The position numbers were made by a program, and so were the translations under genes. A stretch of DNA of 53,004 nt, taken from positions 1 to 53,004 of the forward strand of contig JACSRI010000069.1 in the NCBI GenBank assembly GCA_014879845.1. The letters are read 5' to 3'. A model generated the notes under the pieces. The model was not told the origin of the DNA. It did not search any database and worked only from the letters and a program-made list of their open reading frames with translations. How positions within the stretch are numbered: the stretch's first letter is position 1; every line of letters starts with the position of its first letter. The DNA is from Opitutaceae bacterium. GTDB lineage: Bacteria; Verrucomicrobiota; Verrucomicrobiia; Opitutales; Opitutaceae. Positions 16,983 through 25,786 of this stretch are shown here, piece after piece.

Positions 16983-17591
16983 ATGTCCTGGACATTCGCC
17001 GCGCTCGACGCCCGCCTCGCCGCGCTGCCGCCATCTCACAATCACGAGGGCATCGTGACCTGCGTCTGCGTCCGGCCCGATCTCGATCAGCGTGCGTTTC
17101 CCGACGTGCTCGAACTCTGCCCACGGCGCGGCGCAATCGGCGATCGCTGGAAACGGCGCACCTGGATGTATCTTCCCGACGGACACCCCGATCCGCGCGT
17201 TCAGGTGGCGATCGCCCACGCGCCGACGATCGCGCTGATCCAGGACCTGACAGGAAACCCGGGCCATCCCGGCGACACGCTCCTCGTCGACCTGGACCTG
17301 AGCGTCGCCAACGTGCCCGCCGGCACCCGCCTGCGCGTCGGCACGAGCATCCTCGAGGTGTCCGACGTCGAAAACGACGGCTGCGCGAAATTCGCCGCGC
17401 GTCACGGCGCCGAGGTGCTCGCGTGGATACGCGCGCCCACGAATCGCTCGCGCCGCCTCCGCGGTCTGTTTGCGCAAGTGATCCATGGAGGCGTTGTCCG
17501 TCGCGGCGACGCGGTCGAAGTCGTGCGACGCACCGCTCCCGGCGCCAACGCCCCGATCACCACAGACCCGCCAGCGGACCGCTCTCGCTGA
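16983..17591 (+). CDS. MOSC domain-containing protein
   Basis: A 202-residue protein whose fold matches the MOSC domain (C-terminal domain of molybdenum cofactor sulfurase, also found alone in YiiM-like proteins). The conserved cysteine is Cys134 in 'ENDGCAKFAARHG', preceded by 'DLDLSVANVPAGTRLRVG' (104-120) and followed by 'LRGLFAQVIHGGVVRRGDAVEVVRR' near 160-185. MOSC proteins are thought to handle sulfur or pterin-metal groups; YiiM detoxifies N-hydroxylated bases. The residue range 50-66 ('GAIGDRWKRRTW') also fits. Its 3' end overlaps the stop of the convergent unknown gene by 35 bp. The molecular substrate is not deducible. Confidence 0.8.
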   Translation: MSWTFAALDARLAALPPSHNHEGIVTCVCVRPDLDQRAFPDVLELCPRRGAIGDRWKRRTWMYLPDGHPDPRVQVAIAHAPTIALIQDLTGNPGHPGDTLLVDLDLSVANVPAGTRLRVGTSILEVSDVENDGCAKFAARHGAEVLAWIRAPTNRSRRLRGLFAQVIHGGVVRRGDAVEVVRRTAPGANAPITTDPPADRSR

Positions 17592-18213
17592 ACCGGAAGG
17601 CCGTGCGCACGGCGCCAAAGGCCTCGATCAACTCGCGTGGAGATCCTGCGCGCGGAAACTCGAGTTCGAGCGTCGCGCCCGTGCACCGCACCACAGCCTC
17701 CACTCCCGGCACCTGCACGGTGCACATCGAGCAGTCGGCCGGATAGGCGACGGTCAGCCGCGCCGGCTCGGGCAGGGCCTCGACGGCATCGATCACCGCC
17801 TCGACCGACACCCCGCGACTCAGCGTGAAGACAAGCCGCGAGAAGGTCCCGGCAAAGACGCTCTCGCAGGCCTCGCCCTGGACGAACGCCGCATCACGCA
17901 CATCCCGCAGGGTCCGCGCCACCCCATAGGTCGACGGATCGGCGGGATCGAGCGCCCACGCGATCTCGAGGGAGAAATCGCGAGCCAGCAGGAGCGCGCC
18001 GGCTGTGCCCGTCTCCAGCCGCAACTCGCTGCGCCGGTAACCACACGCCGTCCGCACGCGCTGAAACCACGACTCGGCCTCCTCGGCGATGTCGTCCGCC
18101 GCGATGCGCGCGAAAAACGCCTCGGTCGCGGGGTTGACCGCATCCGGCACGGTGTGCCGCCCCTTGTGAAAGCCGCGCAGGCGCTTCACGACGCCGCCCG
18201 AGACGCCGACCAT
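17557..18213 (-). CDS. Unknown 218-residue protein
   Basis: I do not recognise a domain. The protein is probably cytoplasmic: no signal peptide or membrane segment. It has 'AFFARIAADDIAEEAESWFQRVRTACGYRRSELRLE' near residues 33-68, a beta-rich middle ('FSRLVFTLSRGVSVEAVIDAVEALP'), then 'PADCSMCTVQVPGVEAVVRCTGATLELEFP' with a Cys-x-x-Cys (near 160-165), and it ends 'GPLAGLW'. The start is set at ATG 18213; upstream residues in the same frame (to 18414) look non-coding and would run into the SDR promoter region. It overlaps the MOSC gene tail to tail by 35 bp and is divergent from the SDR gene. Confidence 0.65.
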   Translation of the reverse strand: MVGVSGGVVKRLRGFHKGRHTVPDAVNPATEAFFARIAADDIAEEAESWFQRVRTACGYRRSELRLETGTAGALLLARDFSLEIAWALDPADPSTYGVARTLRDVRDAAFVQGEACESVFAGTFSRLVFTLSRGVSVEAVIDAVEALPEPARLTVAYPADCSMCTVQVPGVEAVVRCTGATLELEFPRAGSPRELIEAFGAVRTAFRFSESGPLAGLW

Positions 18214-18401
18214 GCTGACCGCGGCGAGCGTGCCCGAGGGGAATTCCGATGAAGCAACCACGCCCCCAAGGAGGCGCCCCGGCACGCCGGCGGCGAGCGC
18301 GGAGTGCGGCCGGCCGCGCCTTCGGCGCAATCGCACTGTCCGAGGCGGCACCCCGCCTTTTGCGTTGGCGCGTCCCGCGCCGGATGGTGCGCTGATGCCC
18401 G

Positions 18402-19712
18402 ATGGGCACCCCAACCCGCGAAGCCCTGGTGACCGGCGCAGCCGGCTTCATCGGCCGGCGCGTCGTATCGGAATTGTCGCGCCGCGGCTGGCGCGTGCGA
18501 GCGTTCATCCACCATGCGGACGCGCCGGATTTCTCCGCATGCGAGGGCGTCGTGATGCTCGTCGGGGACGTGCGCGATCCCGCCGCGGTGTCGGCCGCCC
18601 TGGCCGGTACTGACGCCGCCATCAGCCTTGCCGCCTGCAAGATGGACGAACCCGAGAGCGAGGCGACCAACGTCGGCGGGGCCCGCCATCTCGTTGACGC
18701 GGCTCGCGCGGCGGGCGTGACGCGGATCATCAACGTCAGCACGCAATCGGCCAAGCTCCCGCGCCCCGGCGTCTACGGCCGCACCAAGCGCGCCGCCGAC
18801 GAGGCCTTTGCCGCGTCCGGCCTCGTCGTGACCACGCTGCGCCCGAGCCTGGTCTACGGTGCAGACGACCCCGGCGTGTTCGGCACGGTCCAGCGTTTCG
18901 TCGATCGGCTGCCGGTGGTACCGGTCTGTGGGGATGGTCGCTGGCTGTCGGCGCCCGTGCACGTGGAGGACGTCGCCCGGGTCATCGTCGATTGCCTCGA
19001 GACGCCGTCCACCGTGGGAAACACCTACGACATCGCCGGCCCCGACCTCCTGCCCTTCGACGCGCTCATCGACCAGATCGCAGCGCACCTCGGACGACGC
19101 CGCCCGACGTTCCACCTGCCGCTCGCCCTCGCGCTGCCGGCGGTGCGCATCCTGCGGACGCTCTGGCCGCGTGCGCCGATCTCCGTCAGCAACGTGCTCG
19201 GCTCCACCCAGGACACCGCGATCGACCCCGCGCCGGCCCTCCGCGATCTCGCCTTCGCACCGCGGCCGCTCGCGCGCGGACTGCACGAGGTTTTTGGCTC
19301 CGCGTCCGATCGCGCCTGGCACGCGGAGGCGCGGGCCCTCGCTCACCATCTCCTGCACGTCGAACCGTCGCCCGAGCTGCGCGATCGCTACATCGAGGCC
19401 GCACGACACCTTTTCGGAGAAACGCCCGGCCCTGCGACGGACTTTGTCCGGCGTCACCCGTGGTCGCTGCGCTGGCTCGAGGCGGCGCAAGGCCTGATGC
19501 GCCCGCGCTGTGGTTTGCGCCAGCGTCTGCTGCTCATGGCGGCGATCCTCGAGGCCACGCCCGAGCACGCCGCCTGGTTCCTCCAGCCGCCGCCCACTCG
19601 CATGCGCCTGTTCGCCGGCCTGGCCTGGCGCGCGTGCGCGAGTGCCGCGAAAATCCTGGGTGGCATGGCCCTGCTGCCGTTTGTCCCCCGAGCCGATGAA
19701 CGTGGACGCTGA
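18402..19712 (+). CDS. NAD(P)-dependent epimerase/dehydratase (extended SDR) with C-terminal extension
   Basis: The protein has 436 residues. A Rossmann fold at about 7-250 carries the glycine-rich loop 'GAAGFIG' at 12-18, an acidic 'GDVRD' near 55-59 and the catalytic Tyr125-x-x-x-Lys129 in 'YGRTK', with Ser113/Thr114 before it. The family acts on nucleotide sugars, sterols or quinone-linked substrates (a NDUFA9-like branch is similar). Residues about 300-436 form an additional helical region, not part of the usual SDR, with a hydrophobic stretch near 410-428. Its last 17 bases overlap the start of the GMC oxidoreductase gene, so the two are translationally coupled. I infer a two-step oxidation or epimerisation of a shared substrate, whose identity is unknown. 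Confidence 0.85.
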   Translation: MGTPTREALVTGAAGFIGRRVVSELSRRGWRVRAFIHHADAPDFSACEGVVMLVGDVRDPAAVSAALAGTDAAISLAACKMDEPESEATNVGGARHLVDAARAAGVTRIINVSTQSAKLPRPGVYGRTKRAADEAFAASGLVVTTLRPSLVYGADDPGVFGTVQRFVDRLPVVPVCGDGRWLSAPVHVEDVARVIVDCLETPSTVGNTYDIAGPDLLPFDALIDQIAAHLGRRRPTFHLPLALALPAVRILRTLWPRAPISVSNVLGSTQDTAIDPAPALRDLAFAPRPLARGLHEVFGSASDRAWHAEARALAHHLLHVEPSPELRDRYIEAARHLFGETPGPATDFVRRHPWSLRWLEAAQGLMRPRCGLRQRLLLMAAILEATPEHAAWFLQPPPTRMRLFAGLAWRACASAAKILGGMALLPFVPRADERGR

Positions 19713-21306
19713 CGTGATCGTGGTCGGCTCGGGCCCGGCGGGCGCGCAGGCGGCCGAGACGCTCGTGGAGCAAGGATGTCGTGTCCTCATGCTCGATACG
19801 GGCACGACCGCGGCGCCCGGCACCGCGGCGCCGCGGGGCGCCTTCCTCGACCTGCGCCGACACGACCGGGCACAGCATCGCTACTTCCTCGGCGACGACT
19901 TCTCCGGCGTGCCGCTCGCACGGCTCGGCGCGGCGCCCCAGGTCACGCCGCCGCGCCGGCATGTGCTGCAGTTGGCTGCCGGATACGCCGGCATCCTGGC
20001 TGAAGACTTTGCCGCCCTCGAGAGCCATGCGCTCGGCGGACTCGGCGCCGCGTGGGGTGCGGTGAGTTTCCCGTTCACCGACGGCGAGCTGCGCCAGGCC
20101 GGCTTCACTCCGGTGGAGCTGCGACCCGCCTACGAACGCGTGGCACGGCGCATCGGCATCAGCGGATCCCACGACGACACGGCGGCCTGGGTCGGCCCGC
20201 TCGAGTCGCTGCAGCCCCCGCTGCCCCTCGACCACAACGCCTCCGCCCTGCTCGCCGCCTACACGCGCCAGCGCTCCGCGCTGCACCGCCGGCGCGTGCG
20301 TGTCGGGCTACCGATGCTCGCGGCCCTCTCACAGCCGCTCGACGAGCGGCCGGCGCACGATCTCGCCGACATGGACTTCTGGGGCGACTCCGGCGGGAGC
20401 GTGTATCGCCCCGAGCTGACGGTGCGGCGGCTGCAACGACACGATGGGTTCCGCTACGCCCCGGGATGGCTGGTGACGCGTTTCGCCGAATCGTCCGACC
20501 GCCTGGTCAGCGTCACGGCAAGGGCGGTCGCCGACGGCGAGGAGCGAACCTTCAGCGCGCGGCAGGTGTTTCTCGCCGCCGGCGCGCTCGGCACCACGCG
20601 CATCGTGCTCGAGTCGTTCCGCGAGATCGCCCGCGAAGTCCCGCTCGTGTGCAACGCGCACCTCTACGTGCCCTGCGTGCACCTGCGCCAACTCGGCCGT
20701 CCGCACATCGAGCGCTGCCACAGCCTTGCGCAACTCACGATGCTGCACGACCCGACCGGCGACAGCAGCGCGCTCGTGCAGGCGCAGATGTATTCGTATC
20801 GCTCGCTCCTGCTCTTTCGCCTGCTCAAGGAGTCGCCGCTGCCCGCGCGCGACTCCCTCTGGATCATGCGGGCGTTGGCGCCGGCCTTTGTCATCTGGGC
20901 GCTCGAGGAGGAGGATCGTCCGGCCGCCGGGCGCTTCTGTCGTCTCGCGCCGCGCGCCGACGGCGGCACGGTGCTCGAAGTGGTGGCACCCGATTCCCCC
21001 GACGTGGAGGCACGGAAACGCGACAGGCAGGGCGCGCTGCTGTGGGCCATGCGGCGGCTCGGGGCGTGGCCGATCCGTCGCGTTCACTCCGGCCCGGGTT
21101 CGAGCCTGCACTACGGAGGCCAGTTCCCCATCAGCGGGCGCGACGAGCCGTTCACGACCGACACCGCGGGTCGGCTGCACGGCACGCGCCAGGTCTTCAT
21201 CGGCGACGGCTCGGCTTTCCGTTATCTGCCGGCGAAGGGCCTGACCTTCACGCTCATGGCCAACGCCGATCGCGTCGCGTGCGGGATGGTCCGGTGTGGA
21301 CGTTGA
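19696..21306 (+). CDS. GMC-family FAD-dependent oxidoreductase
   Basis: The protein has 536 residues. The N-terminal FAD-binding fold is 'DVIVVGSGPAGAQAAETLVEQGCRVLMLD' (6-34), with GxGxxG at 12-17. An 'AGALGTTRIVLES' segment (near 295-307) matches the GMC middle signature. The C-terminal GMC domain has His472 in 'GSSLHYGGQ', and 'VFIGDGSAFRYLPAKGLTFTLMANADRVA' (near 501-529). GMC enzymes oxidise alcohols, sugars or sterols, passing electrons to oxygen, quinone or a cytochrome. The gene overlaps the upstream SDR gene by 17 bp and the downstream STT3-like gene by up to 11 bp, so the three form one operon. No Tat signal is visible, so it is probably cytoplasmic or membrane-peripheral. Confidence 0.85.
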   Translation: MNVDADVIVVGSGPAGAQAAETLVEQGCRVLMLDTGTTAAPGTAAPRGAFLDLRRHDRAQHRYFLGDDFSGVPLARLGAAPQVTPPRRHVLQLAAGYAGILAEDFAALESHALGGLGAAWGAVSFPFTDGELRQAGFTPVELRPAYERVARRIGISGSHDDTAAWVGPLESLQPPLPLDHNASALLAAYTRQRSALHRRRVRVGLPMLAALSQPLDERPAHDLADMDFWGDSGGSVYRPELTVRRLQRHDGFRYAPGWLVTRFAESSDRLVSVTARAVADGEERTFSARQVFLAAGALGTTRIVLESFREIAREVPLVCNAHLYVPCVHLRQLGRPHIERCHSLAQLTMLHDPTGDSSALVQAQMYSYRSLLLFRLLKESPLPARDSLWIMRALAPAFVIWALEEEDRPAAGRFCRLAPRADGGTVLEVVAPDSPDVEARKRDRQGALLWAMRRLGAWPIRRVHSGPGSSLHYGGQFPISGRDEPFTTDTAGRLHGTRQVFIGDGSAFRYLPAKGLTFTLMANADRVACGMVRCGR

Positions 21307-23758
21307 CGCAGCCATGCGGGCACCGAAGGATCGACCCGTGATCTCGCCTGCGCGCCGCTACGCGCCCACGCTCGCCTGGCTCGTGCCACTGATCGTCGCC
21401 CTGGCTTTCGCCGGCTGGGATGCGCGGGGCCGCGTGCAGCGCTGCCTGGAGTTGAGCGGCCACTACGGCGTCGCCGTCAACGCGCCGGCCCTCGATGCCG
21501 GGTCGACGACCGGATACGCGCTGGAGCGCCGGAGCCTGATTCCCCCGGTCACCGCCCCGGATGCGTTGCACTGGGTGATGCAGACCCAGGCGATGTCCGC
21601 GCGCGGCGACTGGCGCGTCAGGCATGTCGCCTACGACAACGCGCCGCCCGGACGCCCCGTCCACTGGGGCGCGCCCTATCGCTGGTGGTTGCTCACTCTC
21701 GCGCACATCGATCGAGTCTGCACCGGCGCACCTCTGCCCCTCGCGATCGAGCGCAGCGCGCTCTGGGCCGGACCGGTCCTCCTCGGCCTGGCCCTGATCG
21801 CGGTGATGCCTTTTGTCGCACGCCGGTTCGGTGCACTCGCCGCGCTCGTCGTCGTCGCCGGGTGGCTCGGGTGCGAGCCGTTCTCGGTCCAATTCATGGC
21901 GGGCAACGCCGACCATCACGCGCCTGTCACCCTCTGTGCGATCGCCACCGTGCTGCTGCTCATGCGCGGCAGCGACGTATCCGACTCACGCCTCCCGCAG
22001 TGGCACGCGGCGTCGGCGCTCGCCGGTGCGTTCGGTCTCTGGCTCAGCGCCGCCACGATGGTGCCGGTGCTGCTCGGGATCGCGCTCGGCGGCGGTGCCG
22101 CCGCCCTGCTCGGCCGAGGGTCGCGTACTCCCGCCGAAGCCTGCGCTGCAGCACGGGCCTGGCGTTGGTGGGGCGCCATCGGCGGCGCGGGCGCGATGCT
22201 GGCGTGGGCGATTGAATACCTGCCCGGCCACGCGGCCTGGCGCCTCGAGGTGATTCACCCGATCTACGCGCTCGCGTGGTGGGCGGGCGGCGAGCTGTTG
22301 GCCGCGATCACGCGCCTCTGCTGCACGCCACGCCCGCGGCTGAAGCCGCGCGACATCGCCGGGGCGCTCGTCGCGGCCGCCGTCGCGGTGTTGCCCGGCG
22401 TGGTGATCGCCATCCGGGGCACGGCGGTGTTTCTTGTCGCCGATCCGTTCCTGAGCGCGCTGCACGGCGACTACATCGCCGAGTTCCAGAGTCTCGGTCG
22501 ATTCCTGGCCGGACGGACGCTCGATCTGGCGCTCGTCGGGCGCTTCGCACCGGCGCTGCTGTTTATACTGGCGCTCATCTTCCTGGCGCGCCGATGCCGC
22601 ACCTCCGCCGCGCGGCACGAACTCGCGGTCGCGGCAGGGGCGGCCTGCACCATGTTCGCGCTCGCCGTGGTCCAGATCCGCTGGTGGGGAGCCGCGAGCG
22701 GACTCGGCCTGCTCCTCGTCGCCGCCGCGCTGCGCACGACCGGGGGAACGCGCCGGATGTGGCCCACTGCCGCCGTCGCGGCGCTGGCGCTCCTGCCCGG
22801 ACTCATCCACGCCGCGCGTTCCGCGTCCCTCGCGGCCGAGCCCACCGCGAGCGACGTTCGCCGGCTCGCCGAGCGCGATCTCGCCCATCGCCTGCGCCTT
22901 CGCACGGCCGGCGAGCCGCTCGTCATCGCCGCGACACCGGAAGAGACCACGAGCCTGATCCATTTCGCCGGCGCGCGCGGCCTGGGCACGATGTATTGGG
23001 AAAACATCGACGGCCTCAAGACGACCGCCGCGCTCCTCGGCGCCCGGACTCCCGACGCGGCACGCGCGATCGCCGAGCAGGCCGGCGTGACACACCTCGT
23101 GCTCTTCTCCTGGGATCCGAGCGATGCCTCGTGCGTGCGCCTCCATCGTGGGCTCACGCCCGCGGCGCCCGTGCCCACGGACGCCTTCGTCGAACAGCTC
23201 AAGCACGGCCGGGTCCCGCCCTGGCTCAAGCCGCTGGCCCACCGCCTGCCCGAACACCCGCTTCTTCACGGCGAGGTCGTGCGCGTGTTCGAGGTGGTGG
23301 CGTCGCGGCCCCCCGCGCGCGTGACCGTCGACGCCGCGGCGTACCTGATGGAAATGGGCCGCACTTCCGAGGCGGGCGCACTCGAGCCCGCGCTCGCGAC
23401 GTTTGCCGACGACCTCGCCGCCCAGGCGACACTCGCGATGATGCAGGCGCGCCGCAAAGATGCGCGCGCGTTCACGACCACGTCCGGGCGTGTCTCCGCC
23501 CTGCTCGAGGGCGGCGGCGCCCTCCCTCTCGAGGATCACCTGCGTGTGGTGACCGTGCTCGCGATTGCCGGAAGTGAGCGTCGCGCCGCGACCGAATTGA
23601 GCCGCGCCCTTGCCAGCGCAGACGCTCGTGCGATCCGCCACCTGAGCGCAGGCTCGCTCTCGGACCTGCTCGAGTTGACCGCCGCGCTGGCTGTTCCGTG
23701 GCCGGACAACACGCTGCGCGCCCTCGCCGAGGGGCTCACGCCGGGCGGCGCCCGCTGA
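21296..23758 (+). CDS. STT3/oligosaccharyltransferase-like GT-C membrane protein
   Basis: About 820 residues (814 if the ATG at 21314 is used; neither start has a strong ribosome-binding site). Many hydrophobic segments lie between residues 22 and 510, in the manner of a GT-C glycosyltransferase. The first large loop has 'DALHWVMQTQAMSARGDWRV' and 'NAPPGRPVHWGAPYRWW', resembling the 'D-YYHxR ... PxGR' loop of COG1287 proteins. 'GNADHHA' (Asp206, His207, His208) matches their DHH motif. Residues 530-820 are soluble, with helical repeat-like segments ('AAYLMEMGRTSEAGALEPALATF'). Such enzymes transfer lipid-linked sugars to exported acceptors. It ends 9 bp from the convergent TMTC-like gene. Assignment to GT-C is fairly firm; the acceptor is unknown. 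Confidence 0.7.
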   Translation: MDVDAAMRAPKDRPVISPARRYAPTLAWLVPLIVALAFAGWDARGRVQRCLELSGHYGVAVNAPALDAGSTTGYALERRSLIPPVTAPDALHWVMQTQAMSARGDWRVRHVAYDNAPPGRPVHWGAPYRWWLLTLAHIDRVCTGAPLPLAIERSALWAGPVLLGLALIAVMPFVARRFGALAALVVVAGWLGCEPFSVQFMAGNADHHAPVTLCAIATVLLLMRGSDVSDSRLPQWHAASALAGAFGLWLSAATMVPVLLGIALGGGAAALLGRGSRTPAEACAAARAWRWWGAIGGAGAMLAWAIEYLPGHAAWRLEVIHPIYALAWWAGGELLAAITRLCCTPRPRLKPRDIAGALVAAAVAVLPGVVIAIRGTAVFLVADPFLSALHGDYIAEFQSLGRFLAGRTLDLALVGRFAPALLFILALIFLARRCRTSAARHELAVAAGAACTMFALAVVQIRWWGAASGLGLLLVAAALRTTGGTRRMWPTAAVAALALLPGLIHAARSASLAAEPTASDVRRLAERDLAHRLRLRTAGEPLVIAATPEETTSLIHFAGARGLGTMYWENIDGLKTTAALLGARTPDAARAIAEQAGVTHLVLFSWDPSDASCVRLHRGLTPAAPVPTDAFVEQLKHGRVPPWLKPLAHRLPEHPLLHGEVVRVFEVVASRPPARVTVDAAAYLMEMGRTSEAGALEPALATFADDLAAQATLAMMQARRKDARAFTTTSGRVSALLEGGGALPLEDHLRVVTVLAIAGSERRAATELSRALASADARAIRHLSAGSLSDLLELTAALAVPWPDNTLRALAEGLTPGGAR

Positions 23759-23767
23759 GGCAGCCAC

Positions 23768-25786
23768 TCAGGGCACGGGGCCGAGGCGCCCGATTCCGTC
23801 GCGCGCCGGCCGGTAGCCGGGATCGAGCCGCAGCGCGGCCTCGAACTGCGCGCGCGCCTCGCTGGGTTTCCCGATCAGGACCAGCGCGTATCCGAGATTC
23901 GTATGCGTGCGCGGATCCGGCGCGAAGCGCAGGGACTCGCGAAACGCCGCGGCGGCCTCGTCGGTCCGCTGGGAGAGGAGCAGCGCGTTGCCGAGATTGG
24001 TCAGGGCGGCGGCGTAGTCCGGCCGCAGGCGCACGGCCTCGCGCAGGGCGGTGATCGCCTCGGGCAACCGACGCGCCTGCGCGAGCGCGTCGCCGAGGTT
24101 GAAGAACGCCTCGGCATCCGCCGGGCTCAGCCGCGCCGCCTCCCGGTAGTGCTCGATCGCCTCGTCCAGGCGGCCGGTGCGCAGGAGCTGCCGGGCCAGT
24201 CCGGTGTGCGCGGGCGCGAACTGCGGCGCCGCCGCCACCGCGCGGGTGTACCACGCGATCGACTCGGTCTGGGCGCCGGTCTCGGCCAGGGCGTTGGCGA
24301 GGTTGAGCTGCGTGAGCACGCTGTCGGGCGCGAGCCGCAGCGCCTCGCGGTACATCCCGATCGCCTCGCCGCGCCGGCCGGCGAAGTCGAGGGCGACAGC
24401 GAAGTCGTGCGCCACCTCGGGCACGCCGGGCTGGAGGCGCCACGCCTCCTCGAGATGCGGGACGGCCTCGGCGTGCCGGAAGACGCGCGAGAGTTCGGCG
24501 CCGAGGTTGCCCTGGGCCCGGGCATTGGCCGGCATCTTTCGCACCGTGTCCGACCAGAGGCCGACAGCCGTGCGGTAGTCGGCATTGCGCGCGATCGAGC
24601 CCGCGGTGAGCGCGACGAGGAGCGGCCCGACGCCGAACCACATCCGGTGCCCGAATCTCCGATACGTCCCTCCGACAACCACGACGATCAGCGCGGCCGC
24701 GGGCAGATACATGCGATGCTCAAACATCGCGTCAGCAATGGGCACAAAACTCGAGGTCGGCGCGAGCACACCGAGGGCCGCCAGCGCCGCAAAGGCCGCG
24801 AGCGAACGTCGGACCAGACCATAACCGACCGCGCCCAGCAACGCCGCGATCACCGCCGCCTGAGGGAGCACGGCCGCCCACGTCGGCTGCGGCAGGTTTC
24901 TCCCGTAGTCGAAGACCAGCGACACCGGCCAGATGACCAGCCGCAGGTAGTGCACGAGCGCACGGCACTGCAGCAGCGTGTATTCCCACGGGGTGAAACC
25001 CGAGTCGCCGGCCCAGGTGCCGCCGCGGTTCTGCGTGCCGAGGATGAGCCAGGCGAGCGGCAGCCACGAGGCCACGAGCGCGACGTGGAACAGCCCTCGC
25101 CGGCGCCAGACCTCGCGCCACGACCCGGCCACGAACAACCGGTCGTGGAACGCAAGCAGCACGGGGATGGCCGCGCTGAACTCCTTCGCTCCGACACCGA
25201 GCCAGCAGGCGGCGACGGCGGCGCCGAGCCAGCCGCGCGGGCGGGTCGACTCGAGGCTGCGCAGCCAGGCGTAGAGCGCGAGCAGCACAAAGAGGCTGCC
25301 GAGGCCTTCGGCGCGCTGGGAAACGTAGGTCACGCCCGCCGTCATGAGCGGATGCGCGACCCACAGCAGCGCCGTCGCCCCGGCGATCGCGCTCGCGTCA
25401 CCCGGCTGCGCGACCCGCCGCGCCTGCACGAGCGCGCGGCGCACCACCCCGAAGAGCGTGAAGGCACACAGGAGATGGACGGCGAGATTGACGACGTGGT
25501 AGCCGCGCACATCCGTACCGTGCATGGCGTAGTTGAACGCAAATGACAGATTGGTCAGCGGACGCCCGGTGACGGGCAGGCCGTGGATCGGCGGCGACAG
25601 CACCTCGCCGGGCGGCCAGAGGCGCCGGATCGTGGGGTTTTCCAGGATCGACCCGCGGTCGTCGAAGACGAGCTCCGCCTGAAACGTGCCGTGGTAGGCG
25701 ACCAGTGCGGTGAGCACGAGCGCGGCGAGCCACCAGCCGACTCGCACCCCGCCAACCGGAGTCGGTGCTGGATGCGGGGTCTTCAT
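23768..25786 (-). CDS. TMTC-like membrane protein with TPR tail, copy 2
   Basis: The protein has 672 residues. Residues 1-395 hold about ten transmembrane segments; the first loop has 'ELVFDDRGSILENPTIR' with Asp42-Asp43, then 'GRPLTNLSFAFNYAMHG' and 'GYHVVNLAVHLL', a layout matching animal TMTC proteins, which are O-mannosyltransferases of cadherins. Residues about 400-665 are eight or so TPR motifs (for example 'AEAFFNLGDALAQARRLPEAI'). It is often auto-annotated merely as a TPR protein. It overlaps the stop of the upstream paralogue by 4 bp (ATGA), showing translational coupling. The inferred role is sugar transfer from a polyprenyl-phosphate donor to exported proteins; no activity can be proven from sequence. 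Confidence 0.8.
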   Translation of the reverse strand: MKTPHPAPTPVGGVRVGWWLAALVLTALVAYHGTFQAELVFDDRGSILENPTIRRLWPPGEVLSPPIHGLPVTGRPLTNLSFAFNYAMHGTDVRGYHVVNLAVHLLCAFTLFGVVRRALVQARRVAQPGDASAIAGATALLWVAHPLMTAGVTYVSQRAEGLGSLFVLLALYAWLRSLESTRPRGWLGAAVAACWLGVGAKEFSAAIPVLLAFHDRLFVAGSWREVWRRRGLFHVALVASWLPLAWLILGTQNRGGTWAGDSGFTPWEYTLLQCRALVHYLRLVIWPVSLVFDYGRNLPQPTWAAVLPQAAVIAALLGAVGYGLVRRSLAAFAALAALGVLAPTSSFVPIADAMFEHRMYLPAAALIVVVVGGTYRRFGHRMWFGVGPLLVALTAGSIARNADYRTAVGLWSDTVRKMPANARAQGNLGAELSRVFRHAEAVPHLEEAWRLQPGVPEVAHDFAVALDFAGRRGEAIGMYREALRLAPDSVLTQLNLANALAETGAQTESIAWYTRAVAAAPQFAPAHTGLARQLLRTGRLDEAIEHYREAARLSPADAEAFFNLGDALAQARRLPEAITALREAVRLRPDYAAALTNLGNALLLSQRTDEAAAAFRESLRFAPDPRTHTNLGYALVLIGKPSEARAQFEAALRLDPGYRPARDGIGRLGPVP

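Noticed and set aside
21986-23767. A 593-codon minus-strand open frame opposite the STT3-like gene
   Set aside because: Gln/Arg/Glu-rich composition without hydrophobic segments; a shadow of the plus-strand membrane protein.
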